Part shown: piece after piece, positions 16,143-25,231 of the stretch
Position numbering within the stretch: the stretch's first letter is position 1
Layout of the letters: each line of letters starts with the position of its first letter
NCBI GenBank assembly: GCA_951812645.1
Contig: CATOSM010000001.1
Coordinates: 1,797,825-1,861,824 of the forward strand
Origin: an uncultured Candidatus Nitrosopumilus sp.
Lineage (GTDB): Archaea; Thermoproteota; Nitrososphaeria; Nitrososphaerales; Nitrosopumilaceae
Direction: 5' to 3'
Length of the DNA stretch: 64,000 bases
The notes under the pieces: model-generated
Told to the model about the DNA's origin: nothing
The model's database searches: none
Seen by the model: the letters and a program-made list of their open reading frames with translations, nothing else
Translations under genes and position numbers: made by a program

Positions 16143-17102
16143 ATGCTAAACCCCGACAGAATTCACGAGTCAGGCTATGTACTCAAAGACAACGAGTCAG
16201 TTATTGTGTCTGAAAAGGTACTGACGCCAAAGGGTGATGGATGGTTGCTTGTTACAAACTTGGAGTTTTTCTTTATCCATGAAAAGGAGGGAATTTATCT
16301 GCATCTGGTTCATCCAATGATAGAGTCACTTTCAGTACACAAAAACAAGATCACAGTATCCTGGAACGAGGCAAACGGAAAATATGACTATTCCGTGAAG
16401 GTAAAATCTGGTGCCGAATATGCACAGAGATTGGTAGACCAAATTAACCAGACATTCCATTACAAGAACAGTTCTGTACAGCATGTTGTATTGTCTGAAT
16501 CTGAAATCAATATGGCAAGAGAAACGAGAATCAAGTATTTTGATATTATGATAGAATCTGAAAAAAGTATTGTTGCATCTCTTGAACCAAAGATAGATGA
16601 GATTGCAGATGATGATCCAGACAAGGCAAAAAAGAAACTGGACATACTAGCTCAAATTAACGAGTCTCAAGAAAAGATTAGAAGATACGAAAATACTATA
16701 CAATACACCAAAGAGATTCCAATTGTACGATCTTACAAGATTCCCTCAGATATAGATACAAGCAATGTATGGAATGACTGCTACTATGATGAGAAACGAA
16801 ATGGATTTGTTACCTTTAACAAGCAACACATTGAGTTTGCCAGAAAACATTCTAGAAGTATCCAAATTGAATTTGACAAAGAGATGGGAACTGATGCTGG
16901 AATTATAGTTGAAAATGAAAAAACACAATTTCGATTTGGTTATCCAGTAATTGCAACAACAAATCAAGACTGTAAACCTGTATGGTATATTTTGTGTACA
17001 ATGACTGATGAGATTCTTACAGAAGAGATAGTCATGGCAAGACTACAAACACGAAATAAAAAGACCGATGACCAGTTAGCAATTTATGAGACAGAATCAT
17101 AA
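16143..17102 (+). CDS. Hypothetical protein with a PH/GRAM-like N-terminal region
   Basis: A 319-residue soluble protein. The first 110 residues alternate strands in a way like GRAM/PH-type domains (GDGWLLVTNLEFFFIHEKEGIYL); the middle (about 115-185) is a charged coiled coil (KKKLDILAQINESQEKIRRYENTI). The C-terminal part is mixed. The open frame extends about 75 bp upstream without a standard start (it would read FGFGKKKESQV), so the true start is uncertain. No function is assigned. Confidence 0.6.
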   Translation: MLNPDRIHESGYVLKDNESVIVSEKVLTPKGDGWLLVTNLEFFFIHEKEGIYLHLVHPMIESLSVHKNKITVSWNEANGKYDYSVKVKSGAEYAQRLVDQINQTFHYKNSSVQHVVLSESEINMARETRIKYFDIMIESEKSIVASLEPKIDEIADDDPDKAKKKLDILAQINESQEKIRRYENTIQYTKEIPIVRSYKIPSDIDTSNVWNDCYYDEKRNGFVTFNKQHIEFARKHSRSIQIEFDKEMGTDAGIIVENEKTQFRFGYPVIATTNQDCKPVWYILCTMTDEILTEEIVMARLQTRNKKTDDQLAIYETES

Positions 17103-17126
17103 CAGTGGATTGGCGGAAATCTCAAA

Positions 17127-17255
17127 ATGTGTGAAAAAGAGTATGAGATAGGCCACAAAAACAAGTCAATTTACTGTGGTACACCATTAGAAGAACGTAT
17201 TGAATTACAAAAACAGATCAACGAATATCTTCCTGAAAATCCACCTGCACAATAA
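17127..17255 (+). CDS. Small hypothetical protein
   Basis: A 42-residue charged peptide (MCEKEYEIGHKNKSIYC at the start) just downstream of the 319-residue gene, 24 bp away and on the same strand. Two Cys residues and a Pro-rich end. No family recognised; listed because spacing and strand fit co-transcription. Confidence 0.4.
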   Translation: MCEKEYEIGHKNKSIYCGTPLEERIELQKQINEYLPENPPAQ

Positions 17256-17278
17256 CTAAAAATAAAAAAAGAAAGAAA

Positions 17279-17566
17279 TTATTTCTCCAAGATATTTTTG
17301 ATAGAGTCATGAATGTTTCTTGCATGCTCTGCTGAAATGGTGCCGTGAAGAATCTGGGAATCATCATTCCAGTTCAGAAGAACCGCATTATATGATGACA
17401 TTCTCAAAAGACAGATTGACTCAGGTTGTACCTCAAAGTATTTCTCTCCAGACTTTTCATCCTTGCAGGTTATCATTTCAGGTGATACCGTAACTATGCA
17501 GGAGTGATTCTGAAACTTTGCCTTGAATGGTGTCGAATTCATTATACTATAGAAGACAGTTTGCAT
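17279..17566 (-). CDS. Hypothetical protein
   Basis: A 95-residue protein with alternating strands and a C-terminal helix (AEHARNIHDSIKNIL). The pattern resembles a small PH-like domain, since KYFEVQPESICLLRM and the final helix are arranged in that way, but this is only an impression. A second ATG eight codons in (MNSTPFKAKF) may be the start. Convergent with the small gene ending at 17255. Confidence 0.5.
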   Translation of the reverse strand: MQTVFYSIMNSTPFKAKFQNHSCIVTVSPEMITCKDEKSGEKYFEVQPESICLLRMSSYNAVLLNWNDDSQILHGTISAEHARNIHDSIKNILEK

Positions 17567-17588
17567 AAAAGAGCAAATTTTACATTTT

Positions 17589-17735
17589 CTAACAGTACTC
17601 TTCCCCGCACATTGGACAAATTATGACCCTCTCAATATCTCTTATGTTGCGCAAAACCTCGTCTTTTTGCATATTGTTAAATTCATACAGTTCCCTTGCA
17701 CCAACTAACTCATTGCAGTTCTGACATCTCTGCAT
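17589..17735 (-). CDS. Small zinc-ribbon protein
   Basis: A 48-residue protein with two CxxC knuckles, MQRCQNC at the start and CPMCGEEYC at the end, which would bind one zinc. Such mini zinc ribbons are common in thaumarchaeal genomes as single proteins of unknown role. It lies between two other small minus-strand genes. Confidence 0.55.
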   Translation of the reverse strand: MQRCQNCNELVGARELYEFNNMQKDEVLRNIRDIERVIICPMCGEEYC

Positions 17736-17817
17736 GATGATTAAACAAAAGAATTTCTGAAAATATCAACAGTTTTGATCAAAATATCTTAAGAGGATTA
17801 GTAATTTTATTTTTATT

Positions 17818-18081
17818 TTATTTTTGGTATAGCACAAGCAAAAGTATTGTTGCAAGTCCTATTGACAGTGAAACAAACAAGCCAAGCACAACACTGGTTA
17901 TGAATTCTGATTTGCGGTTATTTTGTGTATTTTTTGTCGTTATAATTGAAGCAGTTTCATCCACTAAAGTAATTTCCTTTAATGTGTTTGTATCATCTAC
18001 GTTGATATCATTCCAACAGGAAGACATCCGCATTTTCTGCAAAAGTAACCGTTTTTCCGATATATGAAATTGTGTCTGCAT
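17818..18081 (-). CDS. Hypothetical protein with one C-terminal membrane segment
   Basis: An 87-residue protein: a soluble N-terminal 60 residues and one hydrophobic helix near the C-terminus (FITSVVLGLFVSLSIGLATI) with the end LYQK inside or at the membrane. It is tail-anchored in layout. No family recognised. Confidence 0.5.
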   Translation of the reverse strand: MQTQFHISEKRLLLQKMRMSSCWNDINVDDTNTLKEITLVDETASIITTKNTQNNRKSEFITSVVLGLFVSLSIGLATILLLVLYQK

Positions 18082-18281
18082 TGTGTCATATTTTCTTTGA
18101 ATTTACAACACCCTAAAAAGATATTCTAGTTGCCTGAAATTATGCCATAAATGAATTCAAGAAATTCTTTGAACATGTTTGTTTTAGTCAATACAAGAAT
18201 TAACCACACATATGAAAATATGTTGACTTGACATAATTATGATGACTTTTGACAAATATTTGCCAAAAGTCTGAACTAGCA

Positions 18282-19146
18282 ACTTATCTTAAAACTAACC
18301 CTTTGGACAATATTTGATGATCATTTGGATCCATGAACCATTAGTTTCCAAACTGTACATGAAATTCACCGAGATAACAGACAGTGGGACATGATAGAGC
18401 CGTTGCTACCAAAACCTGCCGCCACAGGACGCCCAAGAAGCAACGACCGAACGGTCTTAAATGGAATCGTCTGCGTGCCGGTTTCCGGATGCAGGTGGAG
18501 TGAGATGCCAAAGACATACGGCGATGGTTCAACTGCCAACCTAAGGCCAAGAAGATGGCAGGAGTTTGGCATATGGAAAAAGATTTTGGGGCGTGCAGTC
18601 AAATCCGCACACAGACAGGGAAAAATCAACCTGGAAAAAATATCGATTGATTCATCGTCAGTTCCCTCCAAAAAGGGGGCGATGTGATCGGATTTGACGG
18701 GTTCAAGAGTCACGGGCACGAAATTGCATGCTGCAGTAGACGGTACCGGCTCGCCAGTATCAGTTGTAATGAGCTCTGCAGACATTCACGACAGTACGAA
18801 ATTTGCAGACGTGATGGAATCAATTTCGGATTTTGCAGACGATTCCATGATGGAACAGATAGTTTCAGTCTATGCAGACAGGGGATACGGTTAAGCCAAT
18901 CCGCAGTTATGCAAGATCAAGAAACGTCATTCCGTGCATTCCTTTTGGAAAAAACGGCAGGACGGCAAGTGGTGATGCGGGCAAGGACAGTTACAACAGG
19001 ACAAGGTTTGTAGTGGAACGGTTCTTTGCCTAGCTGAAAAACGGGTTTCACAGAACAGGAATCAGATGTGAAAGAAACGTGGGAAATTATCCCGGACTGG
19101 TTAACATTGCATCATTTTTGATGTATTGCAGGGTTTTAAGATGAGT
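18282..19146 (+). mobile_element. Type B IS5-like element
   Basis: The 865-bp element starts ACTTATCTTAAAACTAACC and ends GGTTTTAAGATGAGT, an imperfect terminal inverted repeat. It encodes a DDE transposase in at least two frames: 18391-18687 (WQEFGIWKKIL...ISIDSSSVPSKKG with the first Asp) and, after an A5G5 run, VIGFDGF...YADRGYG with the second Asp. Further breaks include a lost base near 18890 and an in-frame TAG at about 19031 in RFFA. It is therefore inactive in this form. No clear target duplication is visible. Confidence 0.85.
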
Positions 19147-19233
19147 TGCTCATTTGTTTTGGTCAAAATGTGTCAAGCGATCAAAAATTAATTTTTACAA
19201 GGTACAATAAATCAAAACTTTTGAATCCAAATC

Positions 19234-19437
19234 ATGAAAAAATCACAAATTCAAGAAACAGTTACACAATCCCCGATACTAAAACCACTCCAAGACCGAT
19301 TAAAACAGGCAAGTCACATCACTGTACAATCAGCTGCAAGAAACAAGGTAAGTCTCAACATATCCTGGTATGACGTTCATGGAGAAGCACAGAGCCAGGA
19401 ATACACGATTCCTGCAGGTTCCACCATAGAATTCTAA
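19234..19437 (+). CDS. Small hypothetical protein
   Basis: A 67-residue protein: a helical, basic N-terminal half (LKPLQDRLKQASHITVQ) and a strand-rich end (VSLNISWYDVHGEAQ) finishing TIPAGSTIEF. No family recognised. ATG start, 85 bp before the TFB gene on the same strand. Confidence 0.45.
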   Translation: MKKSQIQETVTQSPILKPLQDRLKQASHITVQSAARNKVSLNISWYDVHGEAQSQEYTIPAGSTIEF

Positions 19438-19521
19438 ATAACAAGCCAATTTCCCCTTTTTCTTTATTGTACCAATGCAATCAAAGAAATTATTTACATC
19501 TGACAAATCAGCTGTGTTAAA

Positions 19522-20426
19522 TTGTCATCAACTAGAGATATTTGCAGTCGTTGTGGAAAAAACTTCATTCTAACTGATAGCACCACTGGCGAGAGGTTCT
19601 GCGGTAAATGTGGATTTGTAATGTCTGAGGTATCAGAGGATTCTGGTCCTGAATGGCGCTCCTTTGCAAAAGATAGTGGTATGGATTCTGCAAGAGCAGG
19701 TGCCCCAACGTCACTTGCCATGCATGACTGGGGACTTGCCACAAACATTGGCGCAGTGAATAAAGACGCATCAGGAAATCCTCTATCTAGTACCATGAAA
19801 AACACGTTTGAGCGATTGCGCACATGGGATAACAGAAGCAAGGCAAAAGATTCTGCAGATTGCAATCTCAGGCAGGCCTCATGGAGCTTGATAATCTCAA
19901 GGATAAATTGTCGCTTTCTGCATCAGTGTCTGAAAAGGCAGCATACATTTACAGAAAAGCACTGGAGAAGAAACTAGTTAGAGGACGCTCAATATCTGGA
20001 CTGATTGCAGCATCATTATATGCTGCCTGTCGTGACACTGAAACTCCTAGGACACTAAATGATATTGCGATACTGTCCAATCTGAAAAGAAAGGACATTG
20101 CAAGATGCTACAGGCTGTTGCATCGTGAACTGGAACTCAAGATACCTGTAGTTGATCCAGTATTGTGCATTGCAAGAATTGCAAGCAAGATAAACCTGAC
20201 TGAAAAGACAAAGAGAACAGCAATTGCAATGCTCAGGGATGCGCAGGACAAAAACGAGTCAACAGGCAAGGATCCGATGGACATAACAGCTGCTGCACTG
20301 TACCTGGCATGCATCAAGACCGGAGAGAATGTGACCAAAAAGAATGTTTCAGATGCTTCAGGGGTGACAGAAGTTACAGTAAGAAACAGGTGCAAGAGTC
20401 TAAGGCAGAATGTCGATTTATTTTAG
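19522..20426 (+). pseudogene. tfb: Transcription initiation factor B, frameshifted
   Basis: TFB recruits RNA polymerase to TATA-TBP complexes. The first frame (from TTG 19522) has the zinc ribbon CSRCG...CGKCG and the B-finger GPEWRSF. The second frame (to 20426) has both cyclin repeats, starting at LMELDNLKDKLSLS and YIYRKALEKKLVRGRS, and a normal C-terminus. One base is missing near 19880 (GCAGGCCTCATGG): the upstream frame reads SADCNLRQA and the downstream frame resumes at LMELDN. Joined, it would be a normal-length TFB of about 300 residues. Thaumarchaea carry several TFB paralogues, so this one could be lost. A sequencing error is the alternative. Confidence 0.85.
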
Positions 20427-20523
20427 AACGTAAAGCATACATGCACTATTGGCCTAAACTTTTCCCCTTTGTCAACAAATTATCACTTTACCATTTTAAC
20501 AAAACAAAACATTTCATGATGAT

Positions 20524-21330
20524 ATGGCCCGAAAATACAACCCACCAATATCCTACAGATTAAGGGAAATTCCAGTAAAACACATCACAGTGTGGCGTGA
20601 TGCCCAAGCAAGAAAACTAGACAGAGAAGGTATTGCAGAGCTTGCAAAATCGATAAAAAACGAAGGATTACAAAATCCTCCAATGGTCCAGAGCAATGGC
20701 AAGAATTCCTATCTGTTAATGTCTGGCCAGAGAAGAATGGCAGCCCTGAAAAGACTAGGTGCAAAAAAGATTCCTGTATTGTTGTTAACTAATAGCACGA
20801 AATATGACTTGGATGATGCAAAGGCAGCATCAGTTGTTGAAAATTTACATAGAAACAAAATGAACACGAAGGACATGACTGCAGCTTGTGTATTTCTGAG
20901 TGAATCTGTAGGAAAATCAAAGGCTGCAAAATCTTTAGGGATTTCATCCCAAACTTTGAGAAAATATCTTGGGTTTGCAGCAGTTCCAGACAAGCTAAAA
21001 CAATTTGTTCCAAAAGAGTTGTCACGTGATGATTGTGTGAAATTGTACAGAGCAGTTCCAAATGTAACAAAGGCCATCAAAGTTGCAGAAAAGGCAATTC
21101 CACTGGACCAAAAATTAAGAAAGGAATACCTCAAGGCTTTGACCAGATCTCCAAAGTCATCTCATCTAAAATTATTCAAAAAAGCAAAGGCAGGATTATT
21201 ACAACAGCGTGTTACGATACTATTGAACAAAGGAAATGCCAGAAAACTGCACAGGTTGGCAATGAAAAAGGATATGGAATCTGCAGAGATGGCAGATGTC
21301 ATACTGGCAAATTATCTGAAAAAAAGATAG
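20524..21330 (+). CDS. ParB/RepB/Spo0J-like DNA-binding protein
   Basis: A 268-residue ParB-family protein. The ParB N-terminal domain (about 20-110) has REIPVKHITVWRDAQ, GIAELAKSIKNEGL and SYLLMSGQRRMAALKRLG, where the GxRR-type motif binds CTP in true ParB. A helix-turn-helix follows (KSKAAKSLGISSQTLRKYLG, about 130-150). Such proteins partition plasmids or act as regulators on mobile DNA. No parA neighbour is visible. The ATG lies about 100 bp after the TFB frame. The tail of a second, related ParB gene survives at 28023-28190. Confidence 0.85.
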   Translation: MARKYNPPISYRLREIPVKHITVWRDAQARKLDREGIAELAKSIKNEGLQNPPMVQSNGKNSYLLMSGQRRMAALKRLGAKKIPVLLLTNSTKYDLDDAKAASVVENLHRNKMNTKDMTAACVFLSESVGKSKAAKSLGISSQTLRKYLGFAAVPDKLKQFVPKELSRDDCVKLYRAVPNVTKAIKVAEKAIPLDQKLRKEYLKALTRSPKSSHLKLFKKAKAGLLQQRVTILLNKGNARKLHRLAMKKDMESAEMADVILANYLKKR

Positions 21331-21401
21331 AATCTAGGCGTAAATGCATTTGTTTTGTTAAACAAAACATTACAATATCGTGGATTAAACTGTACGTATA
21401 C

Positions 21402-21656
21402 ATGGATGGGAACCAGCGGCCAACATATGGCAATGATGGCACTATAAGCTGGATGGAGATAGGTGTAGTAATTGGACCGGGCTTTGCACATCCAAAAATT
21501 ATGCCAGTAGAGCAGCACCTGTGCATCACTTCAAATGATGCGCCCAACTGTAGCATGAATGTCTTTGAACTGGATATGTTGCGCAGTGAGACCTCTCACA
21601 AAAAACTTGTAGATACACTGCCAGGACATTTGGTGGAATGCCGTGCAGTATATACA
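21402..21656 (+). pseudogene. Hypothetical gene cut by an IS
   Basis: An 85-codon 5' part starting MDGNQRPTYGNDGTISWMEI and running into the IS at 21657. It has a strand-rich pattern with Cys (HLCITSNDAPNCSM) and no recognised domain. The open frame continues 39 bp into the IS, which is chance. The 3' part is not seen on the far side of the IS, so it was lost or rearranged. Confidence 0.5.
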
Positions 21657-22530
21657 ACTCATCCTAAAACCGATCATTTTGTAAATAATTCATGACAATC
21701 GGGATCCAAGAATGACCCTGCTGATGCATCCTTCATAATTCACAAAGAAATGTCAGACATTCAATGGAACACGGTTGCATCACATCTGCTAAAACCTGCA
21801 AAAACCGGAAGACCCGGATGCAATGACAGAAACACAATCAACGGAATATTGTTTGTACTAACAGCCGGCTGCAGGTGGGCAGACATGCCGGACAGATACG
21901 GTTCAAAATCCACCGCGCATCTGAGATTCTCAGAGCTGCAGCAAAAGGGAATGTGGAAAAGGATTCTGTCAGGACTGATAAAATCTGCACACAGACAGGG
22001 AAAAACCAGCCTGGAAAAAATATCAATTGATTCATCATCAATTGCCGCCAAAAAAGGGGGGGCAAAACAGGATATGATGGGTTCAAGAAGATCCTAGGCA
22101 CAAAAATACACGTTGCAGTAGACAGGACAGGACTGCCAATCTCAATCAGGGCCAGCCCTGCAAATGTCCATGACAGTACGAAATTCATTGGTGTGTTAGA
22201 AAACATCTCAGAACCTGCAGGTGATGATTTGATACGGCAGATCATCTCAGTGTATGCCGACAGGGGATACGATGTGGCATACATCAGAAACTATCTGGGA
22301 TGCCATGGGATTGACCGTTGCATTCCATACAAAAAGAACTCGAAGAACGTTGCACAAAACAGGAATCAAAAGCATCATGGCAAGACAAGGTTTGTCGTAG
22401 AGCGGTTCCTTGCCTGGCCCAGGTGCGGACTTTACGGGACGGCAGTCAGATGCGAAGGGAACTGTGACAACTGTCTTGGATTTGTGTATCTGGCATGCAT
22501 CATGATGCATTGGAGGGTTTTAGGATAAGT
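21657..22530 (+). mobile_element. Type A IS5-like element
   Basis: An 874-bp element with ends ACTCATCCTAAAACC and GGTTTTAGGATAAGT. The transposase lies in two overlapping phases: MSDIQWNTVASHLLKP...ISIDSSSIAAKKGG (21750-22097), then, one base back after the A6G7 run at about 22050-22062, GYDGFKKILGTKIHVAV...YADRGYD...RFVVERFLAW to TAG at about 22528. All three DDE residues are present. The A6G7 run fits the programmed -1 frameshift known in several IS5 subgroups, so this copy could be active. Flanks ACA/TCC show no duplication. Confidence 0.85.
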
Positions 22531-22643
22531 TCCTAGTAAAAACTTGACCAGCTCCATCTCTATAATTGACACCATGCATGATAATCTCAAGCCAGAATGC
22601 CCATATTTTAACGGTTAGCAGGATATCATACGTATCTTCCAAT

Positions 22644-22653
22644 GCTTATATGG
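22644..22653 (+). promoter_or_regulatory. TATA box for the tRNA-splicing endonuclease
   Basis: CTTATATGG lies about 30 bp before the ATG at 22678. This makes 22678, not an in-frame ATG at 22642 that lies upstream of the box, the likely start of a leaderless mRNA. Confidence 0.5.
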
Positions 22654-22677
22654 AAATCCTTTGATTTTCACTTCATT

Positions 22678-23241
22678 ATGGAAGACACCCCTTTAGTGAA
22701 TGGAGAATTAATCTCATCGCAAACATGTATCTCTGATAAAAACATGATTCATGAATTAGGTCTAAAGGGATTTGGAGAAATTGAAAAAGAAAAATTATTC
22801 CTCAAATCATTTGAAACTCTTTATTTACTGTATACAAAAAGATTGATTTTAAAAAAGAGCAAAAAACCAATTGATTTTGATTATTTTATGAGTATGTGTC
22901 AAAAGATTGATTCTAACATTCTCACCAAATTTTTGATTTATCGTGATCTACGAAACAGAGGATATGTTGTTAAAGATGGATTTGGATTTGGTTCTGATTT
23001 CAGAGTTTATGAGAGAGGGCAATATGGAGAAAAAGGCGCAAAATTCTTAATTTTTGGTCTCAATGAAGGCCAACAAGAAAAAATGGGAAATTTGCAGAAA
23101 AAAATTGAAGAGATTGCTCAAATGGGAAAAGAACCTATCATTGCAGTGATAGAACGTCGTGGCGAAGTAATCTATTATAAAATTAACAAAATGAACTTTT
23201 ATGAAAATAAATCTAGATTAGAAGAGTCTTTCCAACTTTAG
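22678..23241 (+). CDS. endA: tRNA-splicing endonuclease-like protein
   Basis: A 187-residue member of the archaeal tRNA intron endonuclease family, which cuts bulge-helix-bulge introns. The catalytic-domain signature is clear: LIYRDLRNRGYVVKDGFGFGSDFRVYERG, then AKFLIFGLNEG, and AVIERRGEVIYYKI near the C-terminus. The catalytic Tyr (FRVY) and a Lys before IIAVIE are present. The usual catalytic His (as in GEEHSKYLV) is replaced here (GEKGAKFLI). The start follows the TATA box at 22644-22653. It may be a structural subunit, or use another residue. Confidence 0.85.
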   Translation: MEDTPLVNGELISSQTCISDKNMIHELGLKGFGEIEKEKLFLKSFETLYLLYTKRLILKKSKKPIDFDYFMSMCQKIDSNILTKFLIYRDLRNRGYVVKDGFGFGSDFRVYERGQYGEKGAKFLIFGLNEGQQEKMGNLQKKIEEIAQMGKEPIIAVIERRGEVIYYKINKMNFYENKSRLEESFQL

Positions 23242-23760
23242 TCTTTCATTATCCATTTTGACGAATATTTTAAAAGACTATTTTCTTCTGCATACATGAA
23301 ATCATAAACTTCTATGTGTTTTGTTTTATTTTCCCACAACTCTTCAAAATCTTTTACTTTTCTTTCAACTCTGGATTTGTCATTCCATGATGTAAACACG
23401 TCAACAGATTCAAAATCTCCAGTTTGAGACGAAAATGATTCTTTGGATGTTCCTGTAAAAGCTACCGTTTGATCTTCATCATCTCTAAAAATTCCAATCC
23501 TTTCTGAAAATGTGTCTGCAATTCTTTCGGAATTAGGGATGGCGATTTTTAGTTCAACTTGTCCGTTATTTACAATACTTTGAAGTTTTTGAATTTTAGC
23601 ATCTTTGATTAATTTACCTTCAAATGATTTTGTATATTTTTCAGAAAAGAGCTTTGTGAATAAATTAAGATCAGCTGTTCTGAATCTGTGCCCTGTGATC
23701 ACTCTCAACTTTGCTTTTCCTTCTGCAAATCTTTCAAATGCTACCGAAAATGTGGATAAA
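23238..23760 (-). pseudogene. PLD-like N-terminal fragment of a DEAD-box helicase
   Basis: An open minus-strand frame with the phospholipase-D-like fold seen at the N-terminus of a class of DEAD/DEAH helicases: FERFAEGKAKLRVITGHRF, LKIAIPNSERIADTFSERIGIF, TVAFTGTSKESF and DVFTSWND. A related but complete domain occurs in the helicase at 56.6-58.8 kb. Here the HxK pair is replaced (SERIG), so nuclease activity is unlikely. The 5' end is cut exactly where the CRISPR repeat begins (23761), and the helicase part is missing. Remnant of a second defence locus. Confidence 0.65.
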
Positions 23761-23989
23761 GTTTGAATTGATCTATGACAGGATTGAAAGAAAGAAAATA
23801 GAGTTCCAGACTATGACAAGAAAAAAGGTTTGAATTGATCTATGATAGGATTGAAAGATTCCTGTTTCGAATGGTCTGAATACTCCATCTGTGTTTGAAT
23901 TGATCTATGATAGGATTGAAAGAGCATTCCAAGCAATGCATCCATTGCGTTTTCTGCAAGTTTGAATTGAGCTATGATAGGATTGAAAG
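23761..23989 (+). CRISPR. Short orphan CRISPR array, 4 repeats and 3 spacers
   Basis: 30-bp repeats at 23761-23790, 23828-23857, 23893-23922 and 23960-23989. The repeat ends AGGATTGAAAG, the common ATTGAAAG 3' handle of archaeal type I/III repeats. Repeat 1 has one change (GACAGG for GATAGG) and repeat 4 has one (GAGCTA for GATCTA). Spacers are 37, 35 and 37 bp. The handle implies a leader on the left, but a helicase fragment abuts the first repeat, so no leader is seen. No cas gene is in the window. An IS110-type element begins 17 bp after the last repeat. Confidence 0.9.
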
Positions 23990-24021
23990 CATCTTTCCTT
24001 GAACATATGTAAACTTCCGGC

Positions 24022-24172
24022 TCACAGTAATAGTGTTGGCTGACTCCTTCCACAGCATGGTACTATAATACCTTGCCCTTGATTGGAGCAATCCGAGCTA
24101 CTGTGATAGCGGGGCAGACCCCTGATAGGTGAGTGCAGCTTCCAGCCAAATCAAAAAAGAGGAGGTGAAAAA
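24022..24172 (+). ncRNA. Candidate bridge-RNA region of the IS110 element
   Basis: The non-coding left end has potential hairpins, for example GGTACTATAATACC at about 24058-24071 and pairing around GGGGCAGACCCC at 24111-24122. IS110-family elements encode a bridge RNA in a non-coding end that pairs with donor and target DNA. The group with subterminal repeats usually has it at the right end, but here only about 35 bp lie there, so the left end is the only candidate. Inference from architecture, not from a model match. Confidence 0.45.
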
Positions 24173-25231
24173 GTGAAAAGTATAGGAATGGACATCGGAA
24201 AGAAGAAATGTTTCGTCTGCGTAATGGATGAAAAAGGAATAATCCTAGAGGAATCTGGCTATGACAATACGCTACATGATGCAAATGCATTTGCAAGGAA
24301 CATGAAACAAAAATACAAGAAATGTCAAGCAGTATGTGAATCCGCTGGAAACATGTGGATGAAGACATTTGAATCATTTGAGAAAAACAACATACCAATC
24401 AAACTTGCAAATCCGTTAAAGACTAGGGCAATTGCAGAAGCAAGAGTAAAGACAGATAAAATTGATGCAAGAACACTTGCACATCTATTACGAGCAGACC
24501 TTGTTGCAGAGTGTCACGTTCCAGCATGGACAACAAGAGACCAGAAGCAGATTCTCAGGCACAGGGAAAGCCTGGTTCAAGACAGAGTCAAGGTTGCAAA
24601 CAGACTGAATAATCTGCTTGACAAGTATGATCTGAAAACAACTGGCAGCTACATTACGGGTGTAAGAAACATGCAATGGTTAGAACAACAGCAACTCCCA
24701 ATGGTTAATGATGATTACATCATGCATCAATGTATCAGACAGACAAGACAACTAAACGAGGAGATAAAGCAAATCGAGAAGACAATTGACAAACTTGCAT
24801 GGGACAATGAGGATGCAAAGAGGATAATGAGCATTACTGGATTTGACTCTTTTGGTGCATTGCTGATATCGTTAGAGATTGATGGAATTGAAAGATTTGC
24901 AACTCCAAAGAAACTTGTATCCTGGATGGGAATGTGTCCAACCGTACATCAGTCCGGAAATACTACATACCATGGTAAGATGAAAAAGGATTCAAACAGA
25001 CGAGTCAGCTGGATGATGACACAAGCAGCAAATGTTGCATCATTCAAAGATGACAGATTGCAACAAGTGTACCAAAGAGCAAGAAAGAAACATCCGCACG
25101 GAATAGCTGTAAGTCATGTTGCAAACAAGATGGGAATAATCATCTGGCATTTACTCTCTTCTGAAACTCTGTACAATGAGATAAAAGATAGTCTGTATGA
25201 GCGAAAGCTTGAGAGGATAGCAAACCAATGA
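24173..25231 (+). CDS. IS110/IS1111-family transposase (DEDD recombinase)
   Basis: A 352-residue transposase. The N-terminal RuvC-like DEDD domain has GMDIGKKK (Asp7), CESAGN (Glu56) and TDKIDARTLA (Asp95, Asp98); the C-terminal Tnp domain has the conserved Ser in VHQSGN near 260, preceded by RIMSITGFDSFGALLI, the DNA-binding helix-hairpin-helix-like part. The GTG start has a purine-rich stretch (GAGGTG) before it. Full family length and all catalytic residues are present, so it may be active. Confidence 0.95.
   Translation: MKSIGMDIGKKKCFVCVMDEKGIILEESGYDNTLHDANAFARNMKQKYKKCQAVCESAGNMWMKTFESFEKNNIPIKLANPLKTRAIAEARVKTDKIDARTLAHLLRADLVAECHVPAWTTRDQKQILRHRESLVQDRVKVANRLNNLLDKYDLKTTGSYITGVRNMQWLEQQQLPMVNDDYIMHQCIRQTRQLNEEIKQIEKTIDKLAWDNEDAKRIMSITGFDSFGALLISLEIDGIERFATPKKLVSWMGMCPTVHQSGNTTYHGKMKKDSNRRVSWMMTQAANVASFKDDRLQQVYQRARKKHPHGIAVSHVANKMGIIIWHLLSSETLYNEIKDSLYERKLERIANQ

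Noticed and set aside
21033..21401. Upstream extension of the frame that ends at 21695
   Set aside because: It overlaps the ParB-like gene in another frame and has a basic, random-looking composition; only the part after 21402 looks coding.
23811..24053. An 80-codon minus-strand frame containing repeated RSIQT and YHRSIQ words
   Set aside because: The repetition is the CRISPR repeat read backwards, not a protein repeat.
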